Below, in pieces: positions 21,601-29,245 of a stretch of DNA of 64,000 nt. The stretch comes from Amorphus orientalis (GTDB lineage: Bacteria > Pseudomonadota > Alphaproteobacteria > Rhizobiales > Amorphaceae), in the NCBI RefSeq assembly GCF_030814015.1, contig NZ_JAUSUL010000002.1, positions 1,302,001 through 1,366,000 of the forward strand. The letters are read 5' to 3'. Numbering within the stretch: position 1 is the stretch's first letter; each line of letters starts with the position of its first letter. The position numbers were made by a program, and so were the translations under genes. The notes beneath the pieces were generated by a model, which was given only the letters and a program-made list of their open reading frames with translations, made no database searches and was not told the DNA's origin.

Positions 21601-22094
21601 AGTGGGTGGTGTTGAAGCTGGCCGGCACGATGATCCAGGCCGCGATCGAGCGTCACCGGGCGGCCCAGGAGGATCCGCTGATGATGCGGGCGGGCGCGCT
21701 GTTTTCAACCCTCACCGGCGGAGGCTTCGAGAAGCTCGACCAGGACTACGACGAACGGGACCAGCCGCGCCTCGTCGGCCGCCGCGCCGGCGGCAAGGCG
21801 GTGGACATCGGCGGCATGAGCGAGGGCACCCGCGACCAGCTCTTCCTCGCGCTGCGTCTCGCCTATCTCGATGACTACGCCAGCCGCGCCGAGCCGATCC
21901 CGTTCATCGGCGACGATCTGTTCGCGACCTTCGACGACGAACGCACCGCGCACGGGCTGAAGGTCCTGGCGGAGATCGGCGACCGGGTCCAGCCGATCCT
22001 GTTCACCCACCACCGCCGCGTCGCCGAGCTCGCACGGGACGTGCTTGGAAACCGCGTCGATCTCCTGGAGCTGCCGGCCGTTGAGGTGGCTTGA
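18606..22094 (+). CDS. YhaN/SbcC-like AAA ATPase with long coiled coils
   Basis: Partner ATPase of the preceding nuclease. The 1162 residues show Walker A GPNEAGKSS near 32-40, a central region of about 900 residues rich in Ala, Arg, Glu and Leu heptads (coiled coil), a signature-like GGMSEGTRDQL near 1069, and Walker B PFIGDDLFATFDDE near 1098. This is the Rad50/SbcC head-arm-head layout. I see no CxxC zinc hook in the middle, which fits the YhaN subgroup rather than SbcC. Role in double-strand break or stalled-fork processing is inferred from the family. Confidence 0.9.
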   Translation: MRILRLDLEKYGPFTGRSLTFDPAARLHVVYGPNEAGKSSALDAITDLLFGFGHLATHHFLHDPREMRVGARLAAANAAEIAFRRRRGNKNTLVDADDAPLPDDCLLPFLGGVTRDVFTRAFGLSTETLRTGGEEMLKSEGDLGAALFAAASGLKGLNDLRRSIDDEADTIFAQRASQNRRFYQALARHEDARRALRDTELKAGDWKALNARISELGDRLDEIVSARRAAIAERARLARLKRVAPGLRMIDEVLADRAALGSLPDLPASFTQDLDARLAKVRAAREEMRRAGEERDRSEAVHAAIDVAADVLASAQEIGDLVTRSGASAKDRVDHPRVRAEADEIAGTLRTLAARLGFADAEALEAARPTDAAQAHVELLLKEGRTLRQTQETCESNLRTARDELASLERQRAARGHLVDPRPLRDRLSALGGDLRRLDRLEELRTAARTRTRSLVEDAARLSPSADLEALAHYSLPAGESIQRFRDAFEAADSQMRQIRQRREETQASIAERDDEIAALASGRPVPSAEAIADLRARRDSAWRLLRGTLLSEAGGAEPDQVPATITAFETAKSEADGLADEAMRDADRVARHAVAVRERTRQAEALTNLGTRLTALDDAQQARNAEWTDLWRGITDRPLSPAAMADWVRAVAALLDRRTEVTRLSDDIAALEAVEARILPVLATLADEVGVSGLEAAGAVVLAGALDEKIATLAQSWDAARDMETRRRDAERRIAELQAAAEANAARSADWSERWRAALPSLGLRAEAGIEEAETALQVWREVPGALRERDNRRRRILGMERDIADYEARLGEVAGRLRPDVQGASPDVMLQSLQDTLEAAKAARVRKAQAAERRNEAQEAAEAAAAELHAAETALAELSGRFPDGADLEAELRRLTERDRLDAQLAERRRQLAELGDGLAEAVLRDELQAFDPDAAEARIAELEAEETRLEEDRLVVHAEREREIERRRALEVGTGAETAAQDKAGAEAELAAAAREWVVLKLAGTMIQAAIERHRAAQEDPLMMRAGALFSTLTGGGFEKLDQDYDERDQPRLVGRRAGGKAVDIGGMSEGTRDQLFLALRLAYLDDYASRAEPIPFIGDDLFATFDDERTAHGLKVLAEIGDRVQPILFTHHRRVAELARDVLGNRVDLLELPAVEVA

Positions 22095-22370
22095 AATCCC
22101 TCGGTCGGCCGGCTGATACCAGGGCCTTCAGACGCACCCGCTTGCAAGAAGGACCGCCTACGCGGCCGTGTAGTGGCGATGACCGTGAGGCTCTGCGGGC
22201 CATCGCTTCGCGCGGGTTCAATTCCTGGCGTGAACGCCCCGGATCTGCTCCCCCTCACTTCACTTTGCTGTCAGAGTGAGCCGTCTCCTGGCTGCTACAC
22301 GTGGTTTAAGACGTCAGTTTCTCGCAAGTCTCGCTTGATATCAGCAGCCGATAATGCAGAAGAGACTGTC

Positions 22371-23483
22371 GTGACCGATTCAAGATCCCATGATCCGGCT
22401 GCAATCCGACGGCACTTGGTAGAAGCCCTCTACCGAGCACCGATGCCGGTTATCATGATCGGCGTCGCCCATGCCGCGTTGACGACACTCATTGCCCTGG
22501 AAGGCAGCCATTCCTCCGTGTTCGCGGGTCTGGCCATCATCGGCGGCATATGTTCGGCGTTTCGTCTGATTTTGGTCTACGTGTTCCGGCGCCGGTTTCG
22601 CTCCCGGCACTTCCGGGCCTGGGAGGCCGCATACGCGGTCGGAAGCTACACATTTTCGGTGGTGCTTGCGGTCACCGTCTCCTGCGCACTCGTCTGGGGC
22701 GATGATGTCGCCCGCATCCTCGGAATGAGCCTGTTCTTCGCTTATGGCGGCGGACTGGTCGCCCGCGCCTCGCTCGTCCCGTGGATCAGCAAGGGTGCCC
22801 TGACCGTCGTGGCCCTGATCGTCACCGTCACCATGCTCCTCGCCTGGGAGCCGTTTTTTCTGGGTCTGCTGCTTCTGACGATCATGATGTATGGCGGCGG
22901 ACTTGCCACCATCGATATTCTCCACAGCACCGTGTCCGAACTGGAACTCTCCCAGCGGCAGCTCGAAATCCACGCCCTCACCGATCACCTGACCGGGCTG
23001 CCCAACCGCAAGATGCTGGAGGACAGCCTGGCCGGCATCCTCAATGACCTCAAACCCAATGAGGTCGTCGCGCTCCACTTCATCGACCTCGACCAGTTCA
23101 AGACGGCCAACGACACCTATGGCCACACGGTAGGCGACCGGGCGCTTCAGATCGCCGCGAGGCGCCTGATCAGTACGGTACACAATTCGGATTTCGTCGC
23201 GCGGTTCGGCGGCGACGAATTCGTCATCGTTCAACGGGGACTGCGCTCGAAAGACCATGCCGAGGAGCTCGGCTGGCAGATCATCGCGAAGCTGTCGCAG
23301 CCCTACGCGATCGACAATCACTCCGTCGTCATCGGAGCCAGCGACGGGATCGCGCTCGCCAACGTCCAGGGGCTGGATCCGGCGACCCTCATCGAGCTTT
23401 CCGACAAGGCGCTCTACTCGGCCAAACGGGCCGGACGCGGCCGTGTCGTCGTGACCGAAGACGGGCTTCAGGAGTTCGCCTGA
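22371..23483 (+). CDS. Membrane-bound diguanylate cyclase (GGDEF)
   Basis: Synthesises cyclic di-GMP. About 370 residues: an N-terminal membrane domain with five or six hydrophobic helices (about 25-195), a short linker, and a GGDEF domain with an intact active site (RFGGDEF near 278-284) and DHLTGLPNR at its start. The allosteric I-site RxxD is absent (HNSD in that place), so product inhibition is probably weak. The start is a GTG at 22371 preceded by AGAAGAG. The gap of 276 bases upstream holds nothing recognisable beyond its promoter. Confidence 0.9.
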   Translation: MTDSRSHDPAAIRRHLVEALYRAPMPVIMIGVAHAALTTLIALEGSHSSVFAGLAIIGGICSAFRLILVYVFRRRFRSRHFRAWEAAYAVGSYTFSVVLAVTVSCALVWGDDVARILGMSLFFAYGGGLVARASLVPWISKGALTVVALIVTVTMLLAWEPFFLGLLLLTIMMYGGGLATIDILHSTVSELELSQRQLEIHALTDHLTGLPNRKMLEDSLAGILNDLKPNEVVALHFIDLDQFKTANDTYGHTVGDRALQIAARRLISTVHNSDFVARFGGDEFVIVQRGLRSKDHAEELGWQIIAKLSQPYAIDNHSVVIGASDGIALANVQGLDPATLIELSDKALYSAKRAGRGRVVVTEDGLQEFA

Positions 23484-23683
23484 TCCGCACTCGGTGCCGA
23501 CCGGTCCGCCGGCGATCTCCCGGCATCCGTGCGGCAGCGCACTCCGTCGCGGCTTGCGCTGATCCCCGGATTGCTGAAAGAAGGGTGGCGGAGCCGTGCG
23601 GCCACCTGCCAACCGGGCGCTGGGGGCTCACATCGAACCGGACATGCTCCGGCCACCAATTCCGCCTTGATCGAGGTCATCCG

Positions 23684-23941
23684 ATGTTTCGTACCGTCAC
23701 GCTGAGCACATTCGCCCTGCTTCTCGCCATCGCCGGCGCCAGTGCCCAGGACAACGGCCAAGCCACTCCGGAGTCGGAAAAGGACCTGCCCTCGATCGCC
23801 GAGGAAGCCGCCATTTCCGGCGACGGCGAGGAAGCCGACGGCACCGAGCGGTCGATGGAGGCCCTCGAGGAGTCCGAGAACACCGACGGGTGCGAGCCCG
23901 GCGAGGACCAGCTCGACTGCGACGTCGGCATCGACGACTGA
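23684..23941 (+). CDS. Small acidic secreted protein
   Basis: An 85-residue product with a clear signal peptide (cleavage after GASA near residue 20) and a mature part of about 65 residues that is strongly acidic (many Glu and Asp, almost no basic residues). Two cysteines (DGCEPGEDQLDCD) could form a disulfide. No family recognised. The gene is convergent with the hydrolase gene at 23975. Acidic periplasmic proteins sometimes bind cations, but that is only a guess here. Confidence 0.7.
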   Translation: MFRTVTLSTFALLLAIAGASAQDNGQATPESEKDLPSIAEEAAISGDGEEADGTERSMEALEESENTDGCEPGEDQLDCDVGIDD

Positions 23942-23974
23942 TCCCGCTCCCAGGACTTTGAGAACGGGCGGCCG

Positions 23975-25078
23975 CTAGTCGGGCAGCCGCCCCGTTTCCG
24001 CCAGGCTCAGGATGATGGGATAGGTCAGGTCCGGGTCGGCGCCGGGCTCCATCGGATCGATCAGTTCGTGGCCGAGCCCGTGGCTTGCGTCGAACACGTA
24101 GGAGACCAGGGGCACACCGCTCTCCTGCCATGTCTCAGCCACGGCATCGGTGGTGCTGTTGGAGACGGCCGTATCGGCCTCGTTCGTAACGACCACGATC
24201 TGCGAAGCCGCGGCCTTGGTCTCTCGCGCCTGGTGCCACGTCGCATACCCCAGCCGCATGATCTGGCCCGTCGCGGTTGTCGACTGCCGCTTGTAGGCGT
24301 GCGGCATCACGTTCTCGGCATTCTCCCGGGCGACGGGATCCTTCCAGATCGAAACGTCGGGAATCAGCAGCATTGCCCGCATCAGCATGCGGTTGATATC
24401 GGGTCCGAACCCGTGCAGCCCGAAGAACGGGGCCAGAAGCACCGCCCGGTCGACGTCGGCCCGATTCTGAGCCACCCATCCCGCGATGGTTCCTCCGGCG
24501 GAGATGCCGACGAAGACGACCTCCTCACCGAGCCCGGTCGCCATGTCCACGGCGCTGTCACCGAATTCGGCCAGCTGTTCGGCCGTCATCAGGCGCAGCG
24601 CATCGGTCGCCCGGTCCGCATATCCGTTCTGCGGCATCCTCAGAACCAGGACGTTGTGGCCGCGCTCGAACAGAATCGGGGCGAAATCGACATAGGCCTG
24701 CGGGCAGCTGGAAACGCCGTGGACCAGAACGAACACCTTATCGGTCCGCTCGCCATGTCCGTGCAGCTTCGGCTCGCACAACGGGTTGAGCAGCTGCGGC
24801 GGATCGGCGGTTTCGGCCTCGAAACGGGCGACCCCCGCTTCGTAGGTCGAGGTCGGATCCGGATCGGAGACAAGCCCATCGGTGGAAACCGGCAGGAAGG
24901 CCAGAAGCCCGCCACCGCCGACCAGAAGAACCAGCCAGGCCACGAGCGCCCGGCGCAGGCCGATCAGAAGCGCGGTGAGCCCCACAAGGAGCGCCAGCAC
25001 CAGCAGGATAGCGGCGATCCCGATCACGGCGCGTTGCATCACGGTCACCGGACCGAACCATTCCATCAAGGCGCTCAT
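23975..25078 (-). CDS. Membrane-anchored alpha/beta hydrolase
   Basis: A 367-residue protein with two N-terminal TM helices (about 13-40 and 43-63), then an alpha/beta hydrolase domain probably facing the periplasm. The nucleophile elbow is GISAGG (near 195-200); VVTNEADTAV and DASHGLGHE carry the likely acid and histidine of the triad. An early FVLVHGVSSCP gives the oxyanion region. Substrate unknown; lipase/esterase-like. Divergent from the hydrolase at 25201. Confidence 0.85.
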   Translation of the reverse strand: MSALMEWFGPVTVMQRAVIGIAAILLVLALLVGLTALLIGLRRALVAWLVLLVGGGGLLAFLPVSTDGLVSDPDPTSTYEAGVARFEAETADPPQLLNPLCEPKLHGHGERTDKVFVLVHGVSSCPQAYVDFAPILFERGHNVLVLRMPQNGYADRATDALRLMTAEQLAEFGDSAVDMATGLGEEVVFVGISAGGTIAGWVAQNRADVDRAVLLAPFFGLHGFGPDINRMLMRAMLLIPDVSIWKDPVARENAENVMPHAYKRQSTTATGQIMRLGYATWHQARETKAAASQIVVVTNEADTAVSNSTTDAVAETWQESGVPLVSYVFDASHGLGHELIDPMEPGADPDLTYPIILSLAETGRLPD

Positions 25079-25200
25079 CGGATCGTTCCCCCGGACATGC
25101 GAAACGCGCTACGAAACACGGCAACCGGACGCCTCGACGCGTCGGATCATTCATGACCTAGCTCTTAGCGGTTCGGCCACGCCCGCGGAAGGACGATGCG

Positions 25201-26865
25201 ATGCAAACCGACATGGCCACGCGCGATCACGATCGGACGGATCCCACGGACCGTCGATGGCTGAACGGCCACGTCTCGCCCTCGGGCGTGCTGCTCGGCT
25301 TCCTTCTGTTCGCCGCCTCGCTGACGCCGTCGCTGATCCCCCGCAACGCGCTCATGCAGGGCCTTCTCGGCGGTGCCTCCTTCGTGATCGGCTACGGGAT
25401 CGCGGTCGGCCTCGTCGCGATCTGGGTCTGGCTCGGGTTCCGCCCGCTCGGAGGGCGGCGGACCGGCCTCGCGCTGGCCGTGGCCGGAGCTCTCGTCGCC
25501 GCCGCCTGCCTGCTGCGCGCGCCCTACTGGCAGGATTCCATCCGCGAACTGATGGGACTTCCGCCCCTGGAATCGGTGCACCGGATCGAGGTGCTCGGCC
25601 TTGCGATCGCAACTGCTGCGGTCCTGTTTGCAGTTGCCTGGCTGTTCAAGCTCCTCGCCCGGCTCCTGATGCGGGCGGCGCGGCCCTACGTTCCCGAGCG
25701 CGTTGCCATCCTCACCGCGCTGATCGTGGCGGCGGCCCTCTTCGCGACCCTTATCGACGGGGTTCTGGTCCGCTACATGCTCGTCGTTCTGGATACCTCC
25801 TACGCCCAGCTCGACGAGCTGGTCGAACCGGACACGGAAAAGCCGGCCGAACCCTGGAAGACGGGAAGCGCGGAGTCCCTTGTGAGCTGGATCGACCTGG
25901 GCCGGGAGGGGCGTCGCTTCATCGACGGCATTCCGGAGCGCGCAGACATCGCCGAGTTCTGGTCGGGTGACGCGGTGCAACCCGTCCGGGTCTATGTCGG
26001 GCTCAACGCCGCCGACACGGCCGACGAGCGCGCCGAGATCGCGCTGGCGGAGATGTTGCGTGTCGGCGCCTTCGACCGGGCCGTACTCGCGGTCGCCATT
26101 CCGACCGGCACCGGCTTCATGGACCAGAACGCCATCGAGACGCTGGAGTATCTGCATCGCGGTGACGTGGCCACGGTCGCGGCCCAGTACTCCTATCTGC
26201 AGAGCCCCTTTTCCCTGATCTTTGAGCCCGGATACGGCGCCGAGACCGCCCATGCGCTGCTCAAGGCCGTCTACGACCACTGGACCGGGCTGCCGGAAAA
26301 CGATCGGCCCCGCCTCTATCTCCAGGGCCTCAGCCTGGGCGCGCTGTCCTCCGAACAGTCGCTGCGGCTGCACGAGATCATCGGAGATCCGCTCCAGGGC
26401 GCGCTGTGGAGCGGTCCGCCGTTCCCCAGCCCGATCCATTCCTGGGCAACGGCCGACAGGAACCCGCAATCGCCGGAATGGCTCCCGACGTTCGAGGACG
26501 GATCGCTGATCCGCTTCATGAACAAGCCGGAAATCCCCGAAGGCGAAAGCGACTGGGGTCCGCTCAGGGTCGTCTACCTGCAGCATGCGAGCGACCCGAT
26601 CGTCTTCTTCTCGACCGATATGCTGTGGCAGGTGCCGGACTGGATGCGGCACCCGCGCGGACCGGACGTGTCGCCGAAGATGCGCTGGGTGCCCGTGGTT
26701 ACTGCCCTGCAGGTCGCCGCCGACATGGCGCTGTCGAACAACGCGCCTATCGGACACGGGCACCAGTACGCAGCCGCCAGCTATATCGACGGCTGGATCG
26801 CCGTGACCGCGCCGGACATCGACCCAGCGGACATCGATCGATTGAAAGCCCGGTTCGCACAGTAG
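25201..26865 (+). CDS. Abhydrolase_9-type membrane alpha/beta hydrolase
   Basis: A 554-residue protein with an N-terminal membrane domain (about five helices, residues 30-190) beginning TPSLIPRNALMQG, a motif of the Abhydrolase_9 N-terminal domain. A large soluble hydrolase domain follows, with nucleophile motif LQGLSLGALSS near 378. The C-terminal part contains YLQHASDPIVFFS and GHGHQY, giving acid and histidine candidates. Family members are found in actinobacteria and alphaproteobacteria; the biological substrate is not known. It is followed 18 bases later by another hydrolase gene, likely an operon. Confidence 0.88.
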   Translation: MQTDMATRDHDRTDPTDRRWLNGHVSPSGVLLGFLLFAASLTPSLIPRNALMQGLLGGASFVIGYGIAVGLVAIWVWLGFRPLGGRRTGLALAVAGALVAAACLLRAPYWQDSIRELMGLPPLESVHRIEVLGLAIATAAVLFAVAWLFKLLARLLMRAARPYVPERVAILTALIVAAALFATLIDGVLVRYMLVVLDTSYAQLDELVEPDTEKPAEPWKTGSAESLVSWIDLGREGRRFIDGIPERADIAEFWSGDAVQPVRVYVGLNAADTADERAEIALAEMLRVGAFDRAVLAVAIPTGTGFMDQNAIETLEYLHRGDVATVAAQYSYLQSPFSLIFEPGYGAETAHALLKAVYDHWTGLPENDRPRLYLQGLSLGALSSEQSLRLHEIIGDPLQGALWSGPPFPSPIHSWATADRNPQSPEWLPTFEDGSLIRFMNKPEIPEGESDWGPLRVVYLQHASDPIVFFSTDMLWQVPDWMRHPRGPDVSPKMRWVPVVTALQVAADMALSNNAPIGHGHQYAAASYIDGWIAVTAPDIDPADIDRLKARFAQ

Positions 26866-26883
26866 CACTCTGGGAACCGACTG

Positions 26884-27786
26884 ATGCAAAGCCCTCGACG
26901 TCGCCGTCTTCTCCGGATCGGCTTTCTTTCCCTGGCCGCCGCCGTCGGTGTCGGTCTGGCCGCGCTCGGCCTGAACACCATCGCGCACCACCGTGGCTGG
27001 ACGGTCGAGCGGCTCGATCCGGACGCCCTGTCGGCCATGCTGAGCCCGGCCTACAAAGTGTTCCGGCCAGGCGGCGACGGACCGTTTCCGACCGCCCTGC
27101 TCTTCTCCGGTTGTGACGGACCTCACGACAACATGGAGCGGTGGGCCGACGCCCTGGTTGCGGATGGCTGGGCCGCGATCATCGTCGACAGCCACGGCCC
27201 CCGCGGATACGACGACTACGAAGCTTGGCGGCTGGTCTGTGTCGGACAGCTGATGACCGGCGGGGAACGGGCCGGTGACGTGCTGGTCGCACTCGCGGAC
27301 GCGCGGGAGATGGCCTTCGTCGACCGCGATCGACTCGCCCTGATCGGCATGTCCCACGGCGGCTGGTCGATCATGGACCTGCTCGCCCTCGATGCGGAAA
27401 ACAGGCTCCCCCTCAATCTTCGCAGTCGGCCGGGCGACGCGAACGATCCGCCCCTGTCCGGCGTGCGCGCGGCCGTGCTGGTCTATCCCTGGTGCGGTCC
27501 CACAAATCGCGCTGTGGACGCGGGTTGGGACCACCCGGCGCCCGTCCTGTTCGTGCTCGCCGACGACGACATGATCGCCCCTGCCCGTGACTGTCGCGCT
27601 GTGGAACAGACTCTGCGGGACACCGGTCACGACGTTGAAGAACTGAGCTTTTCGGGTGTGACCCACGGCTTCGACCAGCAGCATCGGACGCCGCTCAGCA
27701 ATCTTCGCTTCGATCCGGAAGCGACGACCGAGGCGATCTCCACCGCCATCCGCTTCCTTAACGACGCAGCGATGAATTCCCCCTAA
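26884..27786 (+). CDS. Dienelactone-hydrolase-like secreted alpha/beta hydrolase
   Basis: A 300-residue hydrolase with an N-terminal signal or anchor helix (about 11-33). Nucleophile motif GMSHGG (Ser near 158), acid in VLADDDMIAP and histidine in GVTHGFDQQ give a complete triad in dienelactone-hydrolase order, though this superfamily has Ser in many members instead of Cys. Probably periplasmic. It lies 18 bases after the Abhydrolase_9 gene and is likely cotranscribed. Substrate unknown. Confidence 0.85.
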   Translation: MQSPRRRRLLRIGFLSLAAAVGVGLAALGLNTIAHHRGWTVERLDPDALSAMLSPAYKVFRPGGDGPFPTALLFSGCDGPHDNMERWADALVADGWAAIIVDSHGPRGYDDYEAWRLVCVGQLMTGGERAGDVLVALADAREMAFVDRDRLALIGMSHGGWSIMDLLALDAENRLPLNLRSRPGDANDPPLSGVRAAVLVYPWCGPTNRAVDAGWDHPAPVLFVLADDDMIAPARDCRAVEQTLRDTGHDVEELSFSGVTHGFDQQHRTPLSNLRFDPEATTEAISTAIRFLNDAAMNSP

Positions 27787-27869
27787 AATTGCAGGGGCGC
27801 GCCCAATTTTCAGGCATGCCGCGTTCTTGGCCGCCGCCCGCAAGCTTAGGCCACCCTCCACCTCAACTC

Positions 27870-27898
27870 TTGGTAACTTTAGCAGACACTGCTAATAA
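27870..27898 (+). promoter_or_regulatory. Palindromic operator within a possible promoter
   Basis: The perfect palindrome TTAGCAG-ACA-CTGCTAA (27879-27895) lies between a -35-like TTGGTA (27870-27875) and a -10-like TAATAA (27893-27898, spacing 17). It stands about 40 bases before the small membrane protein gene at 27934. This is the geometry of a repressor operator overlapping its promoter; the regulator is unknown. Confidence 0.55.
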
Positions 27899-27933
27899 CA
27901 GTCGGATCCATGTGGATATGACTAGGGGAGCGG

Positions 27934-28248
27934 ATGCGCATCCTGTTCGGCGTCGCATTGGCGAGCCTCTTTTTCGGAGTGACCCTGATCGCCAACGCGG
28001 TCATCGCCTCCTGGTGGGATCGCTCGGTCGGCGTCGCCCCGGGCGAGGCCCGGATTCCGGTCGAAGGCATAGCGCTCGTCGTGATCGGCACGCTTGTGGC
28101 GTTGTTCACCCGTCCAAGGCCCTCAGATCCGCGCGACGACCGCCCCCGTCCGCCGGTTGAACCGGCTTACCGGCCGGAGACCGAAATCTCGGCGAAGGCG
28201 GAACGCGTCGTGCTGTACGAGCACGGCCCCGACGAGCGACCCTATTAG
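27934..28248 (+). CDS. Small membrane protein with two TM helices
   Basis: A 104-residue protein with two predicted TM segments (about 3-24 and 44-62), a short loop between them and a hydrophilic C-terminal tail rich in Pro, Arg and Glu. No family recognised. AGGGGAGCGG upstream of the ATG is a strong ribosome site. A perfect palindrome in the promoter region suggests specific repression. Codon use is like the neighbours. Confidence 0.7.
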   Translation: MRILFGVALASLFFGVTLIANAVIASWWDRSVGVAPGEARIPVEGIALVVIGTLVALFTRPRPSDPRDDRPRPPVEPAYRPETEISAKAERVVLYEHGPDERPY

Positions 28249-28440
28249 CGCGCTCCACTGACGACCGATGCCGACGGGCACTTCCTGGGGCGATACATTC
28301 GTCCGAGCGTTCGGCGAACACAGAGGGCCCGAATCCTCAGGATATGCGCCGTTCCCGCGCTCACTTTTTCGAGAACGGACCTAGCGCCGCGGCATTCGAT
28401 TCCCATTTCCAAGGAACAAGATGGAAACTGGCGCGTTAGC

Positions 28441-28456
28441 CTTGCGAGTTCGCAAG
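28441..28456. promoter_or_regulatory. 16-bp palindrome upstream of a secreted-protein gene
   Basis: CTTGCGA-GT-TCGCAAG is a perfect palindrome ending 44 bases before the start codon at 28501. A second, looser inverted repeat (TTTCCA ... TGGAAA, spacer 10) lies about 20 bases further upstream. Likely a protein-binding site; binding protein unknown. Confidence 0.45.
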
Positions 28457-28500
28457 TATCGCCCTTGCCGTTCCAGGGCAGTTTCTGGGAGTGCAAAAAG

Positions 28501-29028
28501 ATGAAGCGCAACAACGAAACCCTTGTCGTGGCCGCCGTGCTCGCTGGTGCGGTTGCGTTTACTGCGCCTCTCGCAGTCGCCGAGAGCTTCCGGTCGGACC
28601 GTCTCGGTGAAGCCGCCGAGACCTCGCGCATTGCGCCGATCGACCAGAGCGTTCAGATCGGTTCGATTCAGCCGACGTCTTCTGGCGGTTATCAGGTTGC
28701 GATCCTGAACGGCGACGGTGAGGAGATCGCGCAGACGGTTGTTGCGTCCAACGAGACCGTGCTGATGCAGAATGGCCCGGCCGTGAGTGCGCGCCCTGTC
28801 GATGGCGGCGATACCCGCGTCGTCGGCAAGACGTCGGATCGGCTGCCCGGCGCGCCGACCACCGTCGCGACCAAACCGGCTCCTGCTGGCGATGCGGTGA
28901 CGATCGAAGCCTATCAGCCGCGTGCATCCAAGGCTTCGGAGGACAAGATTCTGCTTCTCGCGAAATTCGGTGAGAGCGTCCATCAGAGCGCCCAGCGCGC
29001 GCTCGACAAGGCCCTCAACTGGATCTGA
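28501..29028 (+). CDS. Secreted protein of unknown function
   Basis: A 175-residue protein with a signal peptide (cleavage near AVAES, residue 27) and a mature part of about 150 residues without membrane segments or cysteines. The sequence is polar and Ser/Thr/Ala-rich in the middle. A C-terminal segment (ASEDKILLLAKFGESVHQSAQRALDKAL) looks like an amphipathic helix. No family recognised. The start at 28501 begins the signal peptide. It has its own terminator and probably its own regulated promoter, so it is a single-gene unit. Confidence 0.75.
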   Translation: MKRNNETLVVAAVLAGAVAFTAPLAVAESFRSDRLGEAAETSRIAPIDQSVQIGSIQPTSSGGYQVAILNGDGEEIAQTVVASNETVLMQNGPAVSARPVDGGDTRVVGKTSDRLPGAPTTVATKPAPAGDAVTIEAYQPRASKASEDKILLLAKFGESVHQSAQRALDKALNWI

Positions 29029-29063
29029 CTGACCCAAACTCCAAACTTCCAAGCTTGTCTTCT

Positions 29064-29094
29064 GACCCCCGGTTGTCGCCGGGGGTCTTTTTTT
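29064..29094 (+). terminator. Rho-independent terminator
   Basis: Perfect 9-bp stem GACCCCCGG/CCGGGGGTC, loop TTGTCG, followed by seven T. It ends the transcript of the secreted-protein gene and insulates the photolyase operon. Confidence 0.95.
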
Positions 29095-29183
29095 GCGTCT
29101 CTGCTCCTTTTTGCGGTGGCATCGGACCCGATCACGACTTCGGGATAGGTCGCCGGAGCCGCAGGTAGAAACCGAAAACCTGG

Positions 29184-29213
29184 TGATCCGACCCGAACCG
29201 GCCGGCGTAACAA
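29184..29213 (+). promoter_or_regulatory. ECF11 sigma-E-type promoter of the photolyase operon
   Basis: TGATCC (29184-29189), an 18-base spacer and TAACAA (29208-29213) match the -35 TGATCC and TAA-type -10 of the Rhodobacter RpoE (singlet-oxygen) promoters as I know them. Transcription would start near 29220, leaving a leader of about 26 bases with the ACGGAG ribosome site. The promoter of the convergent chrR-like gene has the same elements and extra identity (TGATCCGACC and CGTAA). Confidence 0.82.
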
Positions 29214-29245
29214 ATCCAGTCCCTTTTCCGACGCACGGAGACCAA

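Noticed and set aside
22195-22235. T-arm-like GCGGGTTCAATTCCTGG resembling a tRNA end or attachment site
   Set aside because: The stem pairs poorly and no acceptor, D or anticodon arm can be folded upstream; no integrase gene nearby.
25165-27861. 898-codon open frame on the minus strand
   Set aside because: It runs antisense through two well-supported hydrolase genes and reads as Arg/Gly/Asp/His-rich low-complexity protein, a usual shadow in high-GC DNA.
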